Assembly (NCBI RefSeq): GCF_050948215.1
Contig: NW_027488868.1
Coordinates: forward strand, 124,001-188,000
Length of the DNA: 64,000 bases
Direction of reading: 5' to 3'
Source: Halictus rubicundus
Lineage: Eukaryota; Arthropoda; Insecta; Hymenoptera; Halictidae
This document shows, piece by piece, positions 52,756 to 63,160 of the stretch; the stretch's first letter is position 1; each line of letters opens with the position of its first letter. The notes under the pieces were generated by a model. It had not been told where the DNA came from, searched no databases, and saw only the letters and a program-made list of their open reading frames with translations. Position numbers and translations under genes: made by a program.

Positions 52756-55470
52756 CTATCCTCTATCCTATCCTATCCTATCCTCTGTCCTATCCACTAT
52801 CGTATCCTATCCTCTATCCTATCAAATCCTATATCCTAGCCTCTATACACTCCAATCCTCTATCCTATCCTATCCTCTATCCTATCCTATCCTCTGTCCT
52901 ATCCTATCCTCTATCCTATCCTATCCTCTATCCTATCCAATCCTCTATCCTATCCTCTATCCTATCCTATCCTCTGTCCTATCCACTATCGTATCCTATC
53001 CTCTATCCTATCCAATCCTATATCCTAGCCTCTATACACTCCAATCCTCTATCCTATCCTATCCTCTATCCTATCCTATCCTCAATCCTATCCTATCCTC
53101 TATCCTGTCCTATCCTCTATCCTATCCTACCCTCTATCCTATCCTATCCTCTATCCTATTCTATATTCTATCCGATCCTATCCGATCCTCTATCTTATCC
53201 TATCCTCTATCCTATCCTATCCTCATTCCTATTCTATCCTCTATCCTATCCTATCCTCTATCCTATTCTATACTCTACCCTATCCTATCCGCTATCCTAT
53301 CCTATCCTCTATCCTATCCTATCCTCTATCCTATCATATCCTCTATCCTATCCTATCCTCTATCCTATCCTATCCTATCCTCTATCCTATCCTATCCTAT
53401 CCTCTATCCTATCCTATCCTCTATCCTATCCTATCCTCTATCCTATCCTATCCTCTATCCTATCCTATCCTCTAACCTATCCTATCCTCCATCCTATCCA
53501 ATCCTATATCCTATCCTATCCGCTATCCTATCCTATCCTCTATCCTATCCTATCCTCTATCCTATCCAATCCTCTATCCTATCCCCTATCCTATCCTCTA
53601 TCCTATCCTCTATCCTATCCTATCCTCTATCGTATCCTATCCTCTATCCTATCCAATCCCCTATCCTATCCTCTATCGTCTCCTATCCTCTATCCTATCC
53701 AATCCCCTATCCTATCCTCCAACCTATTCTATCCTCTGTCCTATCCTATCCTCTATCCTATAATATCATCTATCCTATCCTATCCTCTATCCTATCCTAT
53801 CCTCTATCCTATCCTATCCTCTATCCTATCCTATCCTCTGTCCTATCCTATCCTCTATAATATCCTATCCTCTATCCTATCCTATCCTCTATCCTATCCT
53901 ATCCTCTATCCTATCCTCTCCTCTATCCTATCCTATCCTCCATCCTATCCTATCCTCTATCCTATCCTATCCTCTATCCTATCCTATCCTATCCTCTAGC
54001 CTATCCAATCCTGTATCCTATCCTATCCCCTATCCTATCCTATCCTCCATCCTATCCAATCCTATATCCTATCCTATCCGCTATCCTATCCTATCCTCTA
54101 TCCTATCCTATCCTCTATCATATCCTATCCTCTATCCTATCCAATCCTCTATCCTATCCCCTATCCGATCCTCTATCCTATCCTCTATCCTATCCTCAAT
54201 CCTATCCTATCCTCAATCCAATCCTATCCTCTATCCTATCCTATCCTCTATAATATCCTATCCTCTATCCTATCCTATCCTCTATCCTATCCTATCCTCT
54301 ATCCTATCCTATCCTCTATCCTATCCTATCCTCTATCCTATCCTATCCTCTATCCTATCCTATCCTATCCTCTATCCTATCCTATCCTCTATCCTATCCT
54401 ATCCTCTATCCTATCCTATCCTCTAACCTATCCTATCCTCTATCGTCTCCTTTCCTCTATACTATACAATCCACTATCCTATCCTCTATCCTATCCCCTA
54501 TCCTATCCTATCCTCTATCCTATCCTATCATCTATCCTATCCTATCCTCTATCCTATCCTATCCTCTATCCTATCCTATCCTATCGTCTATCCTATCCTA
54601 TCCTCTGTCCTATCCTATCCTCTATCCTATCCTATCCTCTATCCTATCCAATCCTCTATCCTATCCTCTATCCTATCCTATCCTCTGTCCTATCCACTAT
54701 CGTATCCTATCCTCTATCCTACCCAATCCTATATCCTAGCCTCTATACACTCCAATCCTCTATCCTATCCTATCCTCTATCCTATCCTATCCTCAATCCT
54801 ATCCTATCCTCTATCCTGTCCTATCCTCTATCCTATCCTACCCTCTATCCTATCCTATCCTCTATCCTATTCTATATTCTATCCGATCCTATCCGATCCT
54901 CTATCTTATCCTATCCTCTATCCTATCCTATCCTCATTCCTATTCTATCCTCTATCCTATCCTATCCTCTATCCTATTCTATACTCTACCCTATCCTATC
55001 CGCTATCCTATCCTATCCTCTATCCTATCCTATCCTCTATCCTATCATATCCTCTATCCTATCCTATCCTCTATCCTATCCTATCCTATCCTCTATCCTA
55101 TCCTATCCTATCCTCTATCCTATCCTATCCTCTATCCTATCCTATCCTCTATCCTATCCTATCCTCTAACCTATCCTATCCTCCATCCTATCCAATCCTA
55201 TATCCTATCCTATCCGCTATCCTATCCTATCCTCTATCCTATCCTATCCTCTATCCTATCCAATCCTCTATCCTATCCCCTATCCTATCCTCTATCCTAT
55301 CCTCTATCCTATCCTATCCTCTATCGTATCCTATCCTCTATCCTATCCAATCCCCTATCCTATCCTCTATCGTCTCCTATCCTCTATCCTATCCAATCCC
55401 CTATCCTATCCTCCAACCTATTCTATCCTCTGTCCTATCCTATCCTCTATCCTATAATATCATCTATCCT
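52756..55470. repeat. Right domain, ~1.7-kb duplication with TAGCCTCTATACACTCC
   Basis: TAGCCTCTATACACTCC is at 52837, 53026 and 54737. About 52.97-53.79 kb is repeated at 54.68-55.46 kb (TAGCC 53026 to 54737 and CATTCC 53224 to 54935, offset 1711; CCAACC 53719 to 55413, offset 1694, one monomer less). Between the copies lies more ordinary satellite with CTGTCC, CTCTCC and TATCGTCTCCTTTCC variants. Confidence 0.84.
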
Positions 55471-56720
55471 ATCCTATCCTCTATCCTGTTCTATTCTCTA
55501 TCCTATCCTCTATCCTATCATCTATCCTATCCTATCCTCTATCGTCTCCTATCTTCTATCCTATCCAATCCCCTATCCTATCCTCTATCCTATATTATCC
55601 ACTATCCTATCCAATCCTCTATCCTATCCTCTATCCTATCCTGTATCCTATCCTATCCTCTATCCTATCCAATCCCCTATCCTTTCCTCTATTCGATCCT
55701 CTCCTCTATAATATCGAATCCTCTATCCTATCCTGTGCTCTATCCTATAATATCATCCATCCTATCCTATTCTCTATTCTATCGTATCAACTATCCCATC
55801 CATTCCCCTATCCTATCCTCTATTCTATCCTCTATCCTATCCTATCCTCTATCCTTTCACATTCTCTATCCTATCCTCTGTCCTATCCTATCGTCTATCC
55901 TATCCTATCCTCTATCCTATCCTATCCTCTATCCTATCCTATCCTCTATCCTATCCTATCCTCTATCGTATCCAATCCTCTATCCTATCCTCTATCCTAT
56001 CCTATCCTATCCTCTGTCCTATCCACTATCGTATCCTATCCTCTATCCTATCCAATCCTATATCCTAGCCTCTATACACTCCAATCCTCTATCCTATCCT
56101 ATCCTCTATCCTATCCTATCCTCTATCCTACCCTATCCTGTATCCTATCCTATCCTCTATCCTACCCTATCCTCTATAATATCCTATCCTCTATCCTATT
56201 CTATATTCTATCCGATCCTATCCGATCCTCTATCTTATCCTATCCTCTATCCAATCCTATCCTCTATCCTATCCTATCCTCTATCCAATCCTATCCTCTA
56301 TCGTCTCCTATCTTCTATCCTATCCAATCCCCTATCCTATCCTCTATCCTATATTATCCACTATCCTATCCAATCCTCTATCCTATCCTCTATCCTATCC
56401 TGTATCCTATCCTATCCTCTATCCTATCCAATCCCATATCCTTTCCTCTATTCGATCCTCTCCTCTATAATATCGAATCCTCTATCCTATCCTGTGCTCT
56501 ATCCTATAATATCATCCATCCTATCCTATTCTCTATTCTATCGTATCAACTATCCTATCCATTCCCCTATCCTATCCTCTATTCTATCCTCTATCCTATC
56601 CTATCCTCTATCCTTTCACATTCTCTATCCTATCCTCTGTCCTATCCTATCGTCTATCCTATCCTATCCTCTATCCTATCCTATCCTCTATCCTATCCTA
56701 TCCTCTATCCTATCCAATCC
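55471..56720. repeat. 759-bp repeat with GTGCTC and CATTCCCC variants
   Basis: TATCGTCTCC lies at about 55540 and 56299, and CTGTGCTCTATCC with GTG at 55735 and 56494, each 759 bp apart. Each is followed by CATCCATCC, ATCGTATCAACTATCC, CCATTCCCC and CTTTCACATTC in the same order. One clear difference is CCATATCC versus CCCTATCC before the CTTTCC monomer. Confidence 0.83.
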
Positions 56721-57440
56721 TCTATCCTATCCTCTATCCTATCCTATCCTATCCTCTGTCCTATCCACTATCGTATCCTATCCTCTATCCTATCAAATCC
56801 TATATCCTAGCCTCTATACACTCCAATCCTCTATCCTATCCTATCCTCTATCCTATCCTATCCTCTGTCCTATCCTATCCTCTATCCTATCCTATCCTCT
56901 ATCCTATCCAATCCTCTATCCTATCCTCTATCCTATCCTATCCTCTGTCCTATCCACTATCGTATCCTATCCTCTATCCTATCCAATCCTATATCCTAGC
57001 CTCTATACACTCCAATCCTCTATCCTATCCTATCCTCTATCCTATCCTATCCTCAATCCTATCCTATCCTCTATCCTGTCCTATCCTCTATCCTATCCTA
57101 CCCTCTATCCTATCCTATCCTCTATCCTATTCTATATTCTATCCGATCCTATCCGATCCTCTATCTTATCCTATCCTCTATCCTATCCTATCCTCATTCC
57201 TATTCTATCCTCTATCCTATCCTATCCTCTATCCTATTCTATACTCTACCCTATCCTATCCGCTATCCTATCCTATCCTCTATCCTATCCTATCCTCTAT
57301 CCTATCATATCCTCTATCCTATCCTATCCTCTATCCTATCCTATCCTCTATCCTATCCTATCCTATCCTCTATCCTATCCTATCCTATCCTCTATCCTAT
57401 CCTATCCTATCCTCTATCCTATCCTATCCTCTAACCTATC
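56721..57440. repeat. Copy of 52.76-53.47 kb (3971-bp offset)
   Basis: TAGCC 52837 to 56808 and 53026 to 56997, CATTCC 53224 to 57195, all shifted by 3971 bp. The 189-bp internal step is preserved, and so is the CAAATCC variant before the first TAGCC, so this is one block copied as a whole. Confidence 0.84.
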
Positions 57441-58600
57441 CTATCCTCCATCCTATCCTCTATACACTCCAATCCTCTATCCTATCCTATCGTCTCTCCT
57501 GTCCACTATCGTATCCTATCCTCTATCCTATCCAATCCTATATCCTATCCTCTATACACTCCAATCCTCTATCCTATCCTATCCTCTATCCTATCCTATC
57601 CTCTATCCTATCCTATCCTCTATAATATCCTATCCTCTATCCTATCCTATCCTCTATCCTATCCTATCCTCTATCCAATCCTATCCTCTATCCTATCCTA
57701 TCCTCTATCCTAACCTATCCTCTATCCCATCCTATCCTCTATCCTATCCTATCCTCTATCCTATCCTATCCTCTATCCTATCCTATCCTCTGTCCTATCC
57801 TATCCTCTATAATATCCTATCCTCTATCCTATCCTATCCTCTATCCTATCCTCTCCTCTATCCTATCCTATCCTCCATCCTATCCTATCCTCTATCCTAT
57901 GCTATCCTATCCTCTATCCTATCCTATCCTATCCTCTATCCTATCCTATCCTCTATCCTATCCTATCCTCTAACCTATCCTATCCTCCATCCTATACAAT
58001 CCTATATCCTATCCTATCCGCTATCCTATTCTATCCTCTATCCTATCCTATCCTCTATCCTATCCAATCCTCTATCCTATCCCCTATCCTATCCTCTATC
58101 CTATCCTCTATCCTATCCTCTATCCTATCCTATCCTCTATCCTATTCTATATTCTATCCGATCTTATCCGATCCTCTATCTTATCCTATCCTCTATCCCA
58201 TCCTATCCTCTATCCTATCCTATCCTCTATCCTATCCTATCCTCTATCCTATCCTATCCTCTGTCCTATCCTATCCTCTATAATATCCTATCCTCTATCC
58301 TATCCTATCCTCTATCCTATCCTCTCCTCTATCCTATCCTATCCTCCATCCTATCCTATCCTCTATCCTATGCTATCCTATCCTCTATCCTATCCTATCC
58401 TATCCTCTATCCTATCCTATCCTCTATCCTATCCTATCCTCTAACCTATCCTATCCTCCATCCTATACAATCCTATATCCTATCCTATCCGCTATCCTAT
58501 TCTATCCTCTATCCTATCCTATCCTCTATCCTATCCAATCCTCTATCCTATCCCCTATCCTATCCTCTATCCTATCCTCTATCCTATCCTCTATCCTATC
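57441..58600. repeat. 471-bp tandem duplication
   Basis: CTCTCCTC, CTCCATCC and CTATGCTATCC (ATG 57899 and 58370) followed by CTAACC, CATACAATCC and CCCCTATCC recur 471 bp apart, about 57.60-58.07 and 58.07-58.55 kb. 471 is divisible by 3, so the translated forward frame also repeats every 157 residues; this has no coding meaning. Confidence 0.85.
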
Positions 58601-60165
58601 CTATCCTCTATCCTATTCTATATTCTATCCGATCCTATCCGATCCTCTATCTTATCCTATCCTCTATCCTATCCTATCCTCATTCCTATCCTATAATCTA
58701 TCCTATCCTATCCTCTATCCTATTATATACTCTACCCTATCCTATCCTCTATCCTATCATCTATCCTATCCTATCCTCTATCGTCTCCTATCTTCTATCC
58801 TATCCAATCCCCTATCCTATCCTCTATCCTATATTATCCACTATCCTATCCAATCCTCTATCCTATCCTCTATCCTATCCTCTATCCTATCCTATCCTCT
58901 ATCCTATCCAATCCCCTATCCTTTCCTCTATAATATCGAATCCTCTATCCTATCCTGTGCTCTATCCTATAATATCATCCATCCTAACCTATTCTCTATT
59001 CTATCGTATCAACTATCCTATCCATTCCCCTATCCTATCCTCTATTCTATCCTCTATCCTATCCTATCCTCTATCCTTTCACATTCTCTATCCTATCCTC
59101 TGTCCTATCCTATCGTCTATCCTATCCTATCCTCTATCCTATCCTATCCTCTATCCTATCCTATCCTCTATCCTATCCAATCCTCTATCCTATCCTCTAT
59201 CCTATCCTATCCTATCCTCTGTCCTATCCACTATCGTATAGTATCCTCTATCCTATCAAATCCTATATCCTAGCCTCTATACACTCCAATCCTCTATCCT
59301 ATCCTATCCTCTATCCTATCCTATCCTCTATCCTACCCTATCCTCTATCCTATCCTATCCTCTATCCTACCCTATCCTCTATAATATCCTATCCTCTATC
59401 CTATCCTATCCTCTATCCTATAATATCCTCTATCCTATCCTATCCTCTATCCTATCCTATCCTCTATCCTATCCTATCCTCTATCCAATCCTATCCTCTA
59501 TCCTATCCTTACCTCTATCCTATCCTATCCTCTATCCTATCCAATCCTCTATCCTATCCCCTATCCTATCCTCTATCCTATCCTCTATCCTATCCTCTAT
59601 CCTATCCTATCCTCTATCCTATTCTATATTCTATCCGATCCTATCCGATCCTCTATCTTATCCTATCCTCTATCCTATCATATCCTCATTCCTATCCTAT
59701 CCTCTATCCTATCCTATCCTCTATCCTATTCTATACTCTACCCTATCCTATCCTCTATCAATCATCTATCCTATCCTATCCTCTATCGTCTCCTATCTTC
59801 TATCCTATCCAATCCCCTATCCTATCCTCTATCCTATATTATCCACTATCCTATCCAATCCTCTATCCTATCCTCTACCCTATCCTCTATCCTATCCTAT
59901 CCTCTATCCTATCCAATCCCCTATCCTTTCCTCTATAATATCGAATCCTCTATCCTATCCTGTGCTCTATCCTATAATATCATCCATCCTATCCTATTCT
60001 CTATCCTATCGTATCAACTATCCTATCCATTCCCCTATCCTATCCTCTATTCTATCCTCTATCCTATCCTATCCTCTATCCTTTCACATTCTCTATCCTA
60101 TCCTCTATCCTATCCTATCCTCTATCCTATCCTATCCTCTATCCTATCCAATCCTATATCCTAGC
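58601..60165. repeat. 1005-bp tandem duplication
   Basis: TATCGTCTCC at about 58780 and 59785 and GTGCTC at 58957 and 59962 are exactly 1005 bp apart. The strings CATCCAT, ATCGTATCAAC, CCATTCCCC and CTTTCACATTC follow in both. The TAGCC ends (59271 and 60162) are only 891 bp apart, so the second copy has lost about 114 bp near 60.1 kb, including the CTGTCC and CCACTATCG monomers. Related to the 759-bp repeat at 55.5-56.7 kb. Confidence 0.84.
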
Positions 60166-61030
60166 CTCTATACACTCCAATCCTCTATCCTATCCTATCC
60201 TCTATCCTATCCTATCCTCTATCCTACCCTATCCTCTATAATATCCTATCCTCTATCCTATCCTATCCTCTATCCTATAATATCCTCTATCCTATCCTAT
60301 CCTCTATCCTATCCTATCCTCTATCCTATCCAATCCTCTATCCAATCCTATCCTCTATCCTATCCTAACCTCTATCCTATCCTATCCTCTATCCTATCCT
60401 ATCCTCTATCCTATCCTATCCTCTATAATATCCTATCCTCTATCCTATCCTATCCTCTATCCTATCCTATCCTCTATCCTATCCTATCCTCTATCCTATC
60501 CTATCCTCTATCCTCTCCTCTCCTCTATCCTATCCTATCCCCCATCCTATCCTATCCTCTATCCTATCCTATCCTCTTTCCTATCCTATCCTCTATCCTA
60601 TCCTATCCTCTATCCTATCCTATCCTCTATCCTATCCTATCCTCTATCCTATCCTATCCTCTATCCTATCCTATCCTCTATCCTATCCTATCCTCTATCC
60701 TATCCTATCCTCTATCCTATCCTATCCTCTATCCTATCCTATCCTCTATCCTATCCTATCCTCTATCCTATCCTATCCTCTATCCTATCCTATCCTCTAT
60801 CCTATCCTATCCTCTATCCTATCCTATCCTCTATCCTATCCTATCCTCTATCCTATCCTATCCTCTATCCTATCCTATCCTCTATCCTATCCTATCCTCT
60901 ATCCTATCCTATCCTCTATCCTATCCTATCCTCTATCCTATCCTATCCTCTATCCTATCCTATCCTCTATCCTATCCTATCCTCTATCCTATCCTATCCT
61001 CTATCCTATCCTATCCTCTATCCTATCCTA
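60166..61030. repeat. Degenerate satellite then homogeneous tract of about 26 monomers
   Basis: Up to 60580 there are scattered variants (CTAACC, CTCTCCTCTCC, CCCCCATCC, CTTTCC). From 60581 to about 61027 I see only consensus 17-bp monomers, about 26 in a row, ending in a 22-bp unit. This is the cleanest tract of the right half and lies at the border with the next GTTT-bearing block. Confidence 0.87.
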
Positions 61031-61176
61031 TCCTATCCTCTATCCTATTCTATCCTCTATCCTATACTATCCTCTATCCTATCCTATCCTCTATCCTATC
61101 CTATCCTCTATCCGATCCTATCCTCTATCCTATCCTATCCTCTATAATATCGTATCCTCTATCCTATCCTATCCTA

Positions 61177-61349
61177 TACTCTATCCTATCCAATCCCCTA
61201 TCCTATCCTCCATCCTATCCTATCCTCTATCGTATCCTATCCTCTATCCTATCCAATCCCGTATGCTATCCAATCCCCTATCCTATCCTCTATCCTATCC
61301 TCTTCTTTATCCTATGCTCTATCCTATCCAATACCGTATCGTTTCCTCT
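61177..61349. repeat. GTTT module, right-end subtype
   Basis: Third subtype: it keeps the monomer missing from the right-middle subtype, and adds CCCGTATGCTATCCAATCC before CCCCTATCC. The tail reads CTTCTTTATCC and CCGTATCGTTTCC. Confidence 0.83.
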
Positions 61350-61954
61350 ATCCTATCCTATCCTCTATAATATCGTATCCTCTATCCTATCCTATACTCT
61401 ATCCTATCCTATCCTATCCTCTATCCTATAATATCCTCTATCCTATACTATCCTCTATCCTATCCTATCCTCTATCCTATCCAATCACCTATCCGATCCT
61501 CTATCCTATCCTTTCCTCTATCCTATCCTATCCGCAATCCTATCCTATCCTCTATCCTATCCTATCCTCTATCCTATACTATCCTCTATCCTATCCTATC
61601 CTCTATCCTATCCTATCCTCTATCCTATCCTATCTTCTATCCTATCCTATCCTCTATCCTATCCTATCCTCTATCCTATAGTATCCTCTATCCTATCCTA
61701 TCCTCTATCCTATCCAATCACCTATCCGATCCTCTATCCTATCCTTTCCTCTATCCTATCCTATCCTCAATCCTATCCTATCCTCTATCCTATCCTACCC
61801 TCTATCCTATCCAATCCCCTATCCTATCCTCTATCCTATCCTATCCTCTATCCTATCCTATCATCTATCCTATCCACTATCGTATCCTATCCTCTAACCT
61901 ATCCAATCCTATATCCTATCCTCTATCCTATCCTATCCTCTATCCTATCCTCTA

Positions 61955-62057
61955 TCCTATCCAATCCCGTATGCTATCCAATCCCCTATCCTATCCTCTA
62001 TCCTATCCTCTTCTTTATCCTATGCTCTATCCTATCCAATACCGTATCGTTTCCTCT
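61955..62057. repeat. GTTT module, right-end subtype, 5' truncated
   Basis: Lacks the TACTC and CTCCATCC head; it begins at CCAATCCCGTATGC and has the same tail as the copy at 61177. Confidence 0.8.
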
Positions 62058-62762
62058 ATCCTATCCTATCCTCTATAATATCGTATCCTCTATCCTATCC
62101 TATACTCTATCCTATCCTATCCTATCCTCTATCCTATAATATCCTCTATCCTATACTATCCTCTATCCTATCCTATCCTCTATCCTATCCAATCACCTAT
62201 CCGATCCTCTATCCTATCCTTTCCTCTATCCTATGCTATCCTCAATCCTATCCTATCCTCTATCCTATCCTATCCTCTATCCTATACTATCCTCTATCCT
62301 ATCCTATCCTCTATCCTATCCTATCCTCTATCCTATCCTATCCTCTATCCAATCCTATCCTCTATCCTATCCTATCCTCTATCCTATACTATCCTCTATC
62401 CTATCCTATCCTCTATCCTATCCAATCACCTATCCGATCCTCTATCCTATCCTTTCCTCTATCCTATCCTATCCTCAATCCTATCCTATCCTCTATCCTA
62501 TCCTATCCTCTATCCTATCCAATCCCCTATCCTATCCTCTATCCTATCCTATCCTCTATCCTATCCTATCATCTATCCTATCCACTATCGTATCCTATCC
62601 TCTAACCTATCCAATCCTATATCCTATCCTCTATCCTATCCTATCCTCTATCCTATCCTTTCCTCTATCCTATCCAATCCCCTATCCTATCCTCTACCCG
62701 ATCCTATCCTCTATCCTATCCTATCCTCTATAATATCGTATCCTCTATCCTATCATATCCTA

Positions 62763-62935
62763 TACTCTATCCTATCCAATCCCCTATCCTATCCTCCATC
62801 CTATCCTATCCTCTATCGTATGCTATCCTCTATCCTATCCAATCCCGTATGCTATCCAATCCCCTATCCTATCCTCTATCCTATCCTATTCTTTATCCTA
62901 TGCTCTATCCTATCCAATACCCTATCGTTTCCTCT
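62763..62935. repeat. GTTT module, right-end subtype with left-like tail
   Basis: Complete head and CCCGTATGC insertion, but the tail has TATTCTTTATCC and CCAATACCCTATCG as in the left and right-middle subtypes, a possible exchange product. Confidence 0.82.
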
Positions 62936-63160
62936 ATCCTGTCCTATCCTCTATAATATCGTATCCTCTATCCTATCTTATACTCTATCCTATCCTATCC
63001 TATCCTCTATCCTATAATATCCTCTATCCTATACTATCCTCTATCCTATCCTATCCTCTATCCTATCCAATCACCTATCCGATCCTCTATCCTATCCTTT
63101 CCTCTATCCTATCCTATCCTCAATCCTATCCTATCCTCTATCCTATCCAATCCCCTATCC

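Larger units (their letters stand above)
61031..63160. repeat. Terminal GTTT-bearing block, 708- and 878-bp steps
   Basis: CCCGTATGC is at about 61259, 61967 and 62845, and the GTTT ATG at 61314, 62022 and 62900: steps of 708 and 878 bp. Each is followed by CTATAATATCG, CTATAATATCC, CCAATCACC and CTTTCC. The first two copies carry CCTCTTCTTTATCC and ACCGTATCG, while the third has the left-like TATTCTTTATCC and ACCCTATCG. Confidence 0.84.
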
